Below, one piece after another: positions 37,401-47,376 of a stretch of 64,000 nt of DNA. A program made the translations under genes and the position numbers. Source of the DNA: Lamellibrachia columna (lineage: Eukaryota; Annelida; Polychaeta; Sabellida; Siboglinidae); NCBI GenBank assembly GCA_963662155.1, contig OY759274.1, forward strand, positions 18,009,416 through 18,073,415, written 5' to 3'. A model generated the notes under the pieces. That model did not search any database, had not been told where the DNA came from, and saw only the letters and a list, made by a program, of their open reading frames with translations. Each line of letters starts with the position of its first letter. The first letter of the stretch is position 1.

Positions 37401-39929
37401 CCCTGAGGAGGACACGCGCTGGTCATCACACATCAAGACAGAGACATCATCCGACATCAAGTGAGGGTCACAGGACATTCAGTGTCATCGTTACATGCGA
37501 ATTACTTGAAATAACTACTTAAGTATTTGTGCTTTGTTACACATTAGCACATTGAACGTCTGTTGTTTCTTCTTTAGGTTCCATATCTGGTGACTCAGAT
37601 AACAAATGTTTGGAATCCTCCGTGACCCTCCATGCTGTTTGGAATCCTCCATGACCCTCCATGCTGTTTGGAATCCTCCGTGACCCTCCATGCTGTTTGG
37701 AATCCTCCATGACCCTCCATGCTGTTTGGAATCCTCCATGACCCTCCATGCTGTTTAGAATCCTCCATGACCCTCCATGCTGTTTGGAATCCTCCGTGAC
37801 CCTCCATGCTGTTTGGAATCCTCCATGACCCTCCATGCTGTTTAGAATCCTCCATGACCCTCCATGCTGTTTGGAATCCTCCGTGACCCTCCATGCTGTT
37901 TGGAATCCTCCGTGACCCTCCATGCTGTTTGGAATCCTCCGTGACCCTCCATGCTGTTTGGAATCCTCCGTGACCCTCCATGCTGTTTGGAATCCTCCAT
38001 GACCCTCCATGCTGTTTGGAATCCTCCATGACCCTCCATGCTGTTTGGAATCCTCCGTGACCCTCCATGCTGTTTGGAATCCTCCATGACCCTCCATGCT
38101 GTTTGGAATCCTCCGTGACCCTCCATGCTGTTTGGAATCCTCCATGACCCTCCATGCTGTTTGCATTTGTTCAAAGATGTACAGAAATTACCATTTTATC
38201 CAGAAAAAGTAGTCCAGTATAACCAACTGCAGAATTGACATGTGCGAAACATTTGATAAAACTCTCTCCCCGTCTCTTGTCAGTCGAGTCAGCGGTCCGG
38301 ACAGCTATGACCAAGATGACAACCAGAGTACCAGTGACGTCCCCACGACCCCCACTCCCGCGGGCAGTGATGCGGGGGACAGCGGACAGGATCCAGGCTC
38401 AGTCTCCGCCCTCTCCGAGAGTCTGTCTTCCCCCTCCCTTGATGGACGAACCTTGGGAAAACCTGTCAGGAAAAAGTGAGTTTATCATCTTACATGTTGT
38501 CTGATGGCCTGAAGTCTCTATGACTCGTATTAATTGAAAATGTGGCAGTTATATATTGGGTTTAATTAAGGTACAAAATCAATAAAAAAATTGTAGGCTT
38601 TGCAGTTTCAGTTGCTGGTTATTTTGGCAAGTATTTTTCTCACTATCACTATCAGATCATATGAGAGATTATACGAGAGATTAGGCGAGAGCGCAACAAG
38701 TGTTTTAGCCAAGTTGCTAAAAAAAAATTTATTATTGAGATTAAAAGCATCTAAGAAGTGTTATATTAAGTAAGGAATTTATGTATAGGGAAATAAAATC
38801 ATTGTCATCACTAATTAAACAGTTACATTGGCATCCTGTTGCCGATTTGGCTAATCTTCTGCATTTTTTTTGGAATAAACTACCATCACTTTGAAATCAT
38901 CTAAAACTATAGCTACCATCCATAGAAAAACTCAAGATATTTTATTGTAAATTGCATTTCCACCTGAAATCTTTGGCAGTCTCTTGTTCTGTGTTGATGG
39001 CTTGTGCATTCTTCTGTTCATCAGGTGCCATAGAATTGTATTATTGTTATGAATTTGTTATGTCAATTGTCATTGGTGGAGGCAGAAACATTTCAAAGTG
39101 CCTTCATCCAGTCATATTAAAGAACACAATGGTATCAACGTGCTCTGTCTATAGTCCGTTCTGACATCTTCTGGGTAATCTTGATTGTTGATACTCTAAC
39201 ATTATGTTGCTGTTCCTGGCATTGCAGGCATCTGTTGGGATTACTAACTCCACTTAGTAAAGCTTGGAGAGTTGCACAGAGTTTTATTATATAACAGGTA
39301 AACACTAACGCCTACTGCGTCAGATGTTTGAGTAGAACTGACATGTCACCTACAGCCACTTGTGGCCTGTGTAGACATTACATTTGTAAATGTGACGTGT
39401 AAACATTACAGTTGTAAATGTGACCTGTGTAACAACAGTGGTGGTCTGTCCTACACACATCCATCACTATAACCCACCCTTCACTGGCCATGTCCCATCC
39501 ATCGCAGTCTCTTACCAACTAACTTCTATTTCAGATACTTCTTTAGTCCATTCACTTCTCCTACTTCCCCAGTTGTCTCTAGGATGCACCGAGAAACAGA
39601 GCAATGTCCAAAGAAAACCGCACATTTATGCCCATACTCAGAAGAAGGCAGCACTAGTCACATAGTACAGCTTAGTGTGCACACTGTCCACCAGGTGGCA
39701 CCAGTTATTCTAGTCGTGAAAATTAATCTCATTCGTGTCTTGGCAGTCAGTAAATATATTTTTTAACTTGTCAGAATTATGGATGAATAATGCACATATA
39801 AATTATGGAATTCTGAATAATGCATGTCATTTGACAAATGCAATTTTGTTTTTAGTAGTAGTTAAAATGACATCATAGCATTGTACATGACTTTTTTGTG
39901 TTTCTCTTCTGTTTAGGAGGCGGAGATAG
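16304..39929 (+). CDS. SUPT7L: SUPT7L (STAF65-gamma), STAGA/SAGA coactivator subunit, ten coding exons, complete
   Basis: Coding join: 16304-16458, 18186-18306, 19825-19946, 21235-21344, 24885-25006, 35513-35703, 36785-36876, 37352-37460, 38284-38475, 39917-39929; 1227 nt, 408 aa (human about 414). Every junction is GT-AG and all phases agree. Landmarks: RPMEVEGPPLYQP (30-42); helical VLHTIELLQYARQLRMMI (65-82); histone-fold/Bromo_TP-type domain about 149-225, with CHKLLKRSVATLCAHSGYD, SVLDTMTDICGEYF and DPIERVFHEMGIGS; KVEPLSDIQFP (about 276); acidic/Ser-Pro-rich tail (305-400); basic end KKRRR. In human STAGA this protein pairs with a TAF10-type histone fold in the nuclear coactivator that carries GCN5. 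The introns carry the minisatellites listed separately. The orthology rests on remembered family sequence but matches at every exon. Confidence 0.92.
16459..16904. other. SUPT7L intron 1, unique 5' part
   Basis: AT-rich intron sequence with no recognisable gene or repeat; the tandem array follows. Confidence 0.5.
16905..18185 (+). repeat. 84-bp tandem array of exon 2 acceptor plus exon start, 15 copies
   Basis: Each unit consists of the end of intron 1 (ATTCTTGTGTTCTCACAG), the first ~61 nt of SUPT7L exon 2 (VYTGDEFSMDPTVLHTIEL or variants), then TAGTCA, which gives an in-frame stop in the exon's frame. Spacing from the first acceptor (16925) to the real one (18185) is exactly 15 x 84 bp, with no net indel. 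Units differ by point changes (for example GACCCTACA/GAACCTATA). No unit contains a good 5' splice site. Confidence 0.93.
18186..18306 (+). CDS. SUPT7L: SUPT7L coding exon 2
   Basis: The last, complete copy of the repeated acceptor: after GAGTTG it continues CTGCAATATGC instead of TAGTCAAT. Ends ...GAGTGTCTG, donor GTCAGT. 121 nt, entered in phase 2, left in phase 0. Confidence 0.9.
18415..19581. mobile_element. TTAA-flanked MITE, piggyBac type (1.16 kb)
   Basis: TTAA at 18415-18418 and 19578-19581 flanks 17-bp terminal inverted repeats GGTAGCTGGGGYGGCTA (18419-18435 and, inverted, 19561-19577) with one mismatch. The interior is AT-rich with no ORF, so it is non-autonomous. TTAA target duplication with short inverted repeats is the hallmark of piggyBac-group transposons. 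It sits in SUPT7L intron 2. Confidence 0.8.
19825..19946 (+). CDS. SUPT7L: SUPT7L coding exon 3
   Basis: Acceptor ATGCTGTAG ends 19824; donor GTCAGA after 19946; 122 nt, phase 0 in, phase 2 out. Encodes KSMEGEIPLFTAVPQIPEYQ and a proline-rich PPPKHQLLKPVPFLARNPH. Confidence 0.88.
19953..20075. repeat. CA/CACACC-rich microsatellite
   Basis: Imperfect ACAC and CCCACAC runs directly after the exon 3 donor, with ACCCACAGGCA blocks inside. Confidence 0.85.
20150..20505. repeat. 23-bp minisatellite, about 15 copies
   Basis: Unit GAGTTGAGGAGGGACCTTTAAGA-type, moderately diverged, in SUPT7L intron 3. Confidence 0.9.
20653..21173. mobile_element. Possible second TTAA-flanked MITE (0.5 kb)
   Basis: TTAA at both ends (20653-20656 and 21170-21173). 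The inward inverted termini GGCAAAGCAAAATTCATGG and AGGGAAACAAAAGTCATGG agree at 14 of 19 positions and continue TTTTGG/TTTTCGG. No ORF. Weaker than the 18.4-kb element because the outer terminal bases differ. Confidence 0.45.
21235..21344 (+). CDS. SUPT7L: SUPT7L coding exon 4
   Basis: Acceptor TTTCCTACTGCAG ends 21234; donor GTAGGT after 21344; 110 nt, phase 2 in, phase 1 out. Encodes the start of the histone fold, NCHKLLKRSVATLCAHSGYD. Confidence 0.9.
21930..24884 (+). repeat. 58-bp tandem array of exon 5 acceptor plus exon start, about 51 copies
   Basis: Unit: AATGAGAACTCTGTGGAG (intron end), then GTTGCAGTGGGTCAGTACTG and GACACTGTGACAGACATTTA, the latter two matching the start of SUPT7L exon 5 (SCSESVLDTMTD). 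In the exon frame each unit ends in TAA. From the first acceptor at 21950 to the real one at 24884 is 2934 bp, i.e. 51 units, twelve of which carry a 2-bp deletion (CACTGACAG). The first and last units keep the functional-looking TTTGTGCAG acceptor; most internal units read TGTGGAG or TGCGGAG. No unit has a clear donor. Confidence 0.93.
24885..25006 (+). CDS. SUPT7L: SUPT7L coding exon 5
   Basis: Acceptor TTTGTGCAG ends 24884; donor GTCTGT after 25006; 122 nt, phase 1 in, phase 0 out. Encodes SVLDTMTDICGEYFLQLTKL and SVDTEAQHGMDGFQ, the second half of the histone fold. Confidence 0.9.
25007..25477. other. SUPT7L intron 5, unique 5' part
   Basis: Non-coding. Contains a small 17-bp tandem repeat (ACAGGACCTGTTTACA-type, four copies, about 25283-25350). 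Nothing else recognised. Confidence 0.6.
25478..35217 (+). repeat. 70/72-bp tRNA-like tandem array, about 137 copies
   Basis: Monomer GGGAGTGTAGTGACACAGCG then GTTAGAAGGTC(GG or ATACT)CTCAG, ACAGGAC(C or T)GG and GTTCAAATCATCTCTAT. It resembles the 5' half of a tRNA-derived SINE: an A-box-like TAGTGACACAGYGGTTAGAA and a B-box-like GGGGTTCMAATC. The outermost monomers (25478-25550, 34920-35217) keep the better B box; most internal ones have TGGTGTTCAAATC. A 2-nt indel (GGACTCAG versus ATACTCTCAG) alternates monomer length. A 1716-bp block (24 monomers) is itself duplicated in tandem. It fills most of SUPT7L intron 5. Confidence 0.92.
35513..35703 (+). CDS. SUPT7L: SUPT7L coding exon 6
   Basis: Acceptor TGTGCTTGCAG ends 35512; donor GTGAGT after 35703; 191 nt, phase 0 in, phase 2 out. 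Encodes DPIERVFHEMGIGSMMNLH and YHDCMLQTCEELRDKYTRL, the most strongly conserved block of the protein. Confidence 0.92.
35955..36768. repeat. About 60-73-bp minisatellite, roughly 12 copies
   Basis: Units share CTAGTATTAGTGCACTGTTA, CTGTCTRGATAT and TATGTATACATSATAATG blocks with variable spacing. The array ends about 16 bp before the exon 7 acceptor in SUPT7L intron 6, so it includes the probable branch-point region. Confidence 0.88.
36785..36876 (+). CDS. SUPT7L: SUPT7L coding exon 7
   Basis: Acceptor TTTCTCCAACAG ends 36784; donor GTGAGA after 36876; 92 nt, phase 2 in, phase 1 out. Encodes LKVEPLSDIQFPANDY and an acidic DEGGESDQ stretch; KVEP resembles a sumoylation-type motif. Confidence 0.88.
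37080..37302. repeat. 20-bp minisatellite, about 11 copies
   Basis: Unit GTTGATGTCAGGCTATGACA with scattered changes, in SUPT7L intron 7, ending about 50 bp before exon 8. Confidence 0.9.
37352..37460 (+). CDS. SUPT7L: SUPT7L coding exon 8
   Basis: Acceptor GATTTCCACAG ends 37351; donor GTGAGG after 37460; 109 nt, phase 1 in, phase 2 out. Encodes GLGLDMGMGQESTSSLAP and WSSHIKTETSSDI. Confidence 0.87.
37613..38162. repeat. 29-bp minisatellite, 19 copies
   Basis: Unit TTTGGAATCCTCCRTGACCC + TCCATGCTG, very homogeneous (changes mostly at one G/A site). Because 29 is not a multiple of three and the minus strand lacks stops in the unit, minus-strand open frames of up to about 209 codons appear (QHGGSWRIPNSMEGHGG). 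SUPT7L intron 8. Confidence 0.95.
38284..38475 (+). CDS. SUPT7L: SUPT7L coding exon 9
   Basis: Acceptor CCGTCTCTTGTCAG ends 38283; donor GTGAGT after 38475; 192 nt, phase 2 in and out. Encodes a Ser/Thr/Pro/Asp-rich tail (SGPDSYDQDDNQSTSDVP, TPTPAGSDAGDSGQD) ending VRKK. GC-rich compared with the flanking introns. Confidence 0.88.
38808..39070 (+). mobile_element. Decayed L2-like LINE 3' end in SUPT7L intron 9
   Basis: Matches the 3' part of the element at 12650-14041 in order: TTAAACAGTTACATTGGC, AAACTACCATCACTTTGAAA, ATTTTATTGTAAATTGCATT, CTTGTTCTG and the terminal GTGCCATAGAA followed by ATT-type sequence. Large internal deletions. No coding capacity. Confidence 0.75.
39071..39916. other. 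SUPT7L intron 9, remainder
   Basis: Non-coding. Small GTAAATGTGACSTGT duplications near 39388-39430. Nothing else recognised. Confidence 0.5.
39917..39929 (+). CDS. SUPT7L: SUPT7L coding exon 10 (last four codons including stop)
   Basis: Acceptor TTCTCTTCTGTTTAG ends 39916. The split codon plus AGG CGG AGA TAG gives a basic C-terminus KKRRR, comparable to the basic end of vertebrate SUPT7L. The 3' UTR follows. Confidence 0.82.
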
Positions 39930-40300
39930 TTTTCGGGAAGTGTAAGGAGCTGGACTTTGTTTAACCAAGTTTCTAGAAACTGAAGCTGGAGAGGAGCAGT
40001 GATGAGATTGTCTTCAAGAAGAGGCTGAAGAAATTAACCTTTGCATTGCACTGCTCTCTTGGCACAGATGTATGTGATGTCTGCTTCTATAGATAAGTTT
40101 TCCATACTTAAGTGTAACACGTGTGATGTTGTTTGATGTCTTGTGGACAGATTCATGGACAGCAGGTTGACAGTCATCCTTGTCAACAAGACAGTCGTGT
40201 TTTGTTACACCTGGTGGTTTAACTTGAACAAACTTGGAAGTGAATTTGAGAGGGATTTAGTCGTGTCTGGGCAGCTTGTTGTGGAACAGTAGATTTAAGA
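39930..40300 (+). other. SUPT7L: SUPT7L 3' UTR (part)
   Basis: Follows the TAG at 39927-39929. No AATAAA is obvious before the CR1-like element starts at about 40301, so the transcript may end at a variant signal or continue into the element. Confidence 0.5.
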
Positions 40301-40391
40301 TTTAACAAGATTGCCATCCCAAACAACAAGTTCCAGATGGCAAGTGGACAAGGAAGCCATTGGCTTATCGAGAGTCCAACAATTTTCTCAT

Positions 40392-43130
40392 CTATGTGTA
40401 GCCTGCCCTTATCAAATGTCTGTCAATTCTATTTTTAAACATATTCACACTACTAGCATTAACACAATCATTTGGCAGTTTGTTCCATTCATTTATCACC
40501 CTCTGTGAGAAAGAGTACTTTTTCAAGTCCTACATACACTGCTCCTTAACTAACGCTGCTTTGTGTCCTCTTGTTCTACTGCCTTCTTTAAGTTTGAAGA
40601 ACATATTCCTATCAACATCCTCATAACCATTCACTATTTTAAATACTTCTATTTGGTCTCCTCTTAGTCTCCTGGTCTCTAGTGTTGTCAAACCACGTTG
40701 TAATAAGCGACTTTCGTAACTAAGGTCTCTCAATTCTGGAATCATTTTAGTTGCTCTTCGTTGTATTCTTTCTAGCTTGTCTATGTCCTTTTTACGATAC
40801 GGCCTGCATGCTTGAATACAATATTCCAAATGTGGTCTACCTATTGCTTTGTACAGGGGTACAATTAGCTGTTTCTCCTTATATTTGATTTCCTTTCGAT
40901 GCAGCAATCCCACATTGCTCTGAAACTTTCATGTCAGCACTAAATGTTACTCCTAAGTCCTTTTCTTGTGTGGTTCTACCTAGTACAGCATCCCCCATTT
41001 TATATTCTTCGTCCATGTTTCCATGTTTCCATGTCCTATGTGTATGCATTTACATTTCCCAAAATTTAATAACATTTGCCATTTTTTTGACCATTTAACT
41101 AATTTATCTAGATCATCCTGTAAACTTTGTTTATCTGTATCATTAGTAACCTGTCTGAATACTTTTGTGTCATCTGCAAATGTGAGTACTTTGCTAGATA
41201 TGTCATCTTCGAAATCATTTATATATATATATATTAAAAACAGTATAGGGCCTAATACTGATCCCTGTGGTACCCCACTCAAAACAGATTTCCAGTTTGA
41301 AATCTCACCATCTACTATTACTCTCTGTCTTCTGTGTGTAAGCCACTTTTCTATCCAGTTGATTACATCATTACCTATAACATGGGCTTTTAGTTTAAAT
41401 AACAATCTTTGATGTGACACTTTATTGAAAGCTTTCTGAAAATCTAAGTAGACAACCTCCACTGGTGACCTGTCATCTACCCACTTTGTAATTTCTTCAA
41501 AAAAACATAAGAGATTGGTTAGACATGACCTTGCTTTTAGGAACCCATGTTGAGATGTATTTATTAATTTATGTTTTACAAGGAATTCCACCATGTGGTC
41601 TCGAATTAATGTTTCAAGTAATTTACATACAACTGATGTTAAACTGACTGGTCTTGTTCCTCGATCCCTTCTTAAATAGCGGCATAATGTTTGCTTCTTT
41701 CCAGTCTGAAGGAACTATTCCTTCTTCTAGTGACAAGTTAAACAATTTTGCAAGTGGTGTACTAATTTGCTCAACAATTTCCTTAAGCAGTTTTGGTGGT
41801 ATCCCATCAACTCCAGGTGATTTATTATCTTTCATCTTCTTAATTTTCTTTGCTATCATTTCAGGAGTTACAAATAACTGCTCTAAATGTTCTAATTTAT
41901 TGCCCTAAAATTTAGTAAATGGAACTGGAAGTGAGCTGATATCTTCTGTGGTAAAAAAACTGAGCTGAAATACTCATTCAGGACCTCTGCCATTTGAAAC
42001 CTGTCTGAAATTATGTTTCCCCTGTTGTTTTCCAGTGGTCCGACCTTATCTCGAACTTTATGTTTACTCCTTACATAAGCATAGAAACTCTTGCTGTTAT
42101 TTTTTTATATTACCTGACAATTTTTTTTCAAGGGTTCTTTTAGATTTTCTAATTTCAGTTGTAGCTAGGTTAAATGCCTCTTTGTAATTTGCATAGCCTT
42201 CATCTTTTTTGGTACGCCTATAAACCCTCCACATAGTTTGCTTAAACACTATTTTTCTAATAGCTTCTTTTGACAAGTGTTTCTTTCTAGACCGTTTTCC
42301 TTGTTTTTTCAAGGGAACAAATTTATCGATGATACTCTCAATTTCATATTTTAGAATATTCCAACATTCAATTGCGGTCTTATTCATCAGCATGTTATTC
42401 CAATCTAGCTTTGCTAAGTATTTTCTTATATCTTTATAGTTACCTTCATGAAAGTTTCTCCTATACGTTTTTTTATTTTTACTTTCTGATTTTACATTGA
42501 TGTCATAATGTATTTGATTGTGGTCACTGTTACCCAATGGTTCATGTATTTTTACATTGTCCACTAATTCTTTTTGTGATGGAAAAACTATATCTAATAC
42601 ATTTTCTCCCGTGGTTGGTTCTAGCACGTAAGGAAGCTCTCCTGAATTAAAAATAGAAATTGTTGGTCCTCACCCGCTGTGCTCTCTAGAGATTTCCATT
42701 GTATGTGTCCATGGTTGAAATCTCCCATTATGATACATTCCCCTTTACTAACTTCCTTTATAGCATTTTGTATTTTTGTGTTATCTCTTCGTTTATGCTT
42801 GGACTTCGGTAAACTAATCCAATAGTTAATTTTGAATTTCCTGAAACTATTTTGCACCAAACAGCTTCATCGTAATCTGCTTCCCTTTCTAATTTTATTT
42901 CATAAGCCTGAATAGATTCTTTAGCATATAAAATAACTCCCCCTCCCCTTCTTCCTATTCGATCTTTCCTAAACATTACCTATCCTGTCAATCCTAATTC
43001 AGCATCTGTTATGTCTGTGTTGGCCCATGATTCGGTAATACCAATTATGTGAGGGTCAATATCTTCTACCATAATGTTTAATTAGTTTTTCTTATTTACT
43101 ATACTCCTAGCATTTAAACACACGCATCTA
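40392..43130 (-). pseudogene. CR1-like ORF2 pseudogene: endonuclease and reverse transcriptase
   Basis: Order on the minus strand: endonuclease LNARSIVNKKN, IIGITESWANTDI, GRRGGGVILYAKES, AVWCKIVSGNSKL, IIMGDFNHGHIQW, SDHNQIHYDI (catalytic boxes GDFN and SDHNQ intact); linker GKRSRKKHLSKEAIRK; RT KSPGVDGIPPKLLKEI, motif A LDFQKAFNKVSHQRL, motif B GVPQGSVLGPILF, motif C FADDTKVF, then C-terminal LTTLETRRLRGDQIEVFK. Stops at about 43080 and 42980 and frameshifts (for example near 42620, 41640 and 40950) break it. Related to LINE B, with more of the 5' end kept. Confidence 0.87.
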
Positions 43131-43229
43131 TAACCTGCTTCAGACATGTTTTTCGGACATTCTGTTATTGGTTTATCTGTACTAGTGGCCTCTTGTCCTG
43201 CTTGAGGCATCTCTAAGTAACCCCCCTGC

Positions 43230-44410
43230 GCTTCTAGTTTAAATAGTGTTTACTACCAAAAATATTTGATATGCTACCCATGCCACTGTCTACTGCTGCT
43301 GAGAGTCCATCCGCAAATACTGCTGCTTCCTTTCCACTTAGATGAAGCCCGTCCTTCATGTACATATCAGCCCTTCCAACAAAACTTCCCCACAAAACCA
43401 ACTTCCTCTTCCCTACATAGCTTCTCGACTAGCACGTTAATTGCCATCCCGGGCAATTTCAATATCTATGACCCCTCCTTCCTATTACTAGTAAAATCCC
43501 CGACAGTATTACCTGCTCAACCCGCGTCTGCATTAGTGTTCTGACCAAATTCCTGTATTTCCTAACTATGGCAGTTGTACCCTCCCTCTCTACGTTATTT
43601 GTCACTACGTGTACTAAAACAGATCCACCCTTGCCCAAACCCACAATGTTTTCTACCCTCTCAGTTATCGCCTCTATTTTTGCCCCAGGCAAGCAAACTA
43701 CCACGTCATCTCCCTTGTTTAAGACTCTGTCGGTCTTCCTAACTATTGAGTCCCCCACAAATACCCTCGCTCTCTTTCTCACCCCCTCTATCACTATAGC
43801 TCTTCCGGTGGACCCCCTCCATCACATTCTGTCCTACAGCCTTGTCACTTGGTGGCAGACTGTTATCAGGCTCTCTCTCACTCAACCTGTCACTTTTCCC
43901 TCCCGTTGCCTGGCTAACTTGCACTCCCGTCGCCTTCCCTCCTGACACCTTCCCTCCCATCGCCTTAACTATCGTCTCCCCCCCCTGACTCCCCCACTCC
44001 CCTTTCCTTCGATCCATTTGTCTTCCCTCCCATTTCTTTCATTTTCGTCTCCTTACGTCCTGTCTCCCTACAACCTGTCACTTTACCTCCTCTCAGGTTG
44101 AGATGAGCTCTCCCTAGCATCTCTCTCGTCGTCTTCCCCCACTTTATCATCTACTGTCCCCCCACCAGAACCACTGGCACAACCTGCCTGCTCCCTTCCC
44201 ACCACTGCCACAACAAGCAGCTTCAGCTGTTCTAACTCCACCTCAAGTTCCTTCATCCTTGTACATCCCCTACACTCAAAACTAAAACTATCCGCCTGAA
44301 CATCAGCCTAGGACGTCTCACATCCGGACTTGACGAAGTCCACCCAGTTGCTACAACTGCTGCATATTAAATGCCTGGTGGCCTTTACCTGCCATTTGCA
44401 CGGCACCACC
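43230..44410 (-). pseudogene. CR1-like ORF1 pseudogene: PHD-like Cys motif, coiled coil, SGNH esterase
   Basis: On the minus strand: CSSCSNWVDFVKSGC...FECRGC (PHD-like cysteine spacing), a Leu-rich helical MKELEVELEQLKLLV, a Gly/Ser/Glu-rich low-complexity linker, then an esterase-type domain with FVGDSIVRKTDR (nucleophile block), VCLPGAKIEAI, a block VHVVTNN where the GTND signature is expected, and DGLHLSGKEAAVF (catalytic Asp-His block). CR1 elements of vertebrates are known to carry an esterase-like ORF1. An in-frame stop (in ETS-stop-ADVQ) and frameshifts show decay. Confidence 0.75.
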
Positions 44411-44480
44411 AAGTAATGCTCAGCATGTCATAATGCACTATTTCACATCTCTGACACTTTGAACACAGAAGAAGAAGGTA

Positions 44481-47219
<2,739 letters not shown>

Positions 47220-47376
47220 TCAGCCCGTGGGCGTTGCTGTGGGTGTTAGTTTGTGCGTGACAGATGACGTGGGGTGGCCGCAGTCTATTTCTATGATGTT
47301 TTGTGGGATGTCAGCGAATTGGTACACAAGTCTCTGGCCGTCCACCTTGTTCAGAATACCTCGGGCGTAGTAATAT
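47220..47376 (-). CDS. ELF1/2/4: ELF gene last coding exon (second half of ETS domain, stop)
   Basis: Acceptor TTGCTTGCAG ends 47377; 157 nt including the TGA. Completes the split Arg codon, then [20 protein letters not shown] and a short tail ending TATPTG. The ALR|YYY intron position is typical of ETS genes. Confidence 0.9.

Larger units (their letters stand above)
40301..44480 (-). mobile_element. Nearly full-length CR1-like LINE E, minus strand
   Basis: About 4.2 kb with ORF1, ORF2 and the family 3' UTR (reverse complement contains TTGGACTCTCGATAAGCCAA and GGCAATCTTGTTAA), ending in a short (TTAAATC)2 tail at about 40292-40305. It is the most complete copy of the family also seen at 7406-9811, 11241-12476 and 49334-49405. 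Multiple stops and frameshifts make it inactive. It lies between the 3' ends of SUPT7L and the ELF gene. The 5' boundary is approximate. Confidence 0.88.

Noticed and set aside
37515..38174. Minus-strand 110-209-codon ORFs (QHGGSWRIPNS)
   Set aside because: Artefacts of the 29-bp minisatellite in SUPT7L intron 8.
43266..43945. Plus-strand ORFs at 43.3-43.9 kb
   Set aside because: Antisense shadows of the CR1-like ORF1, which reads on the minus strand with esterase motifs.
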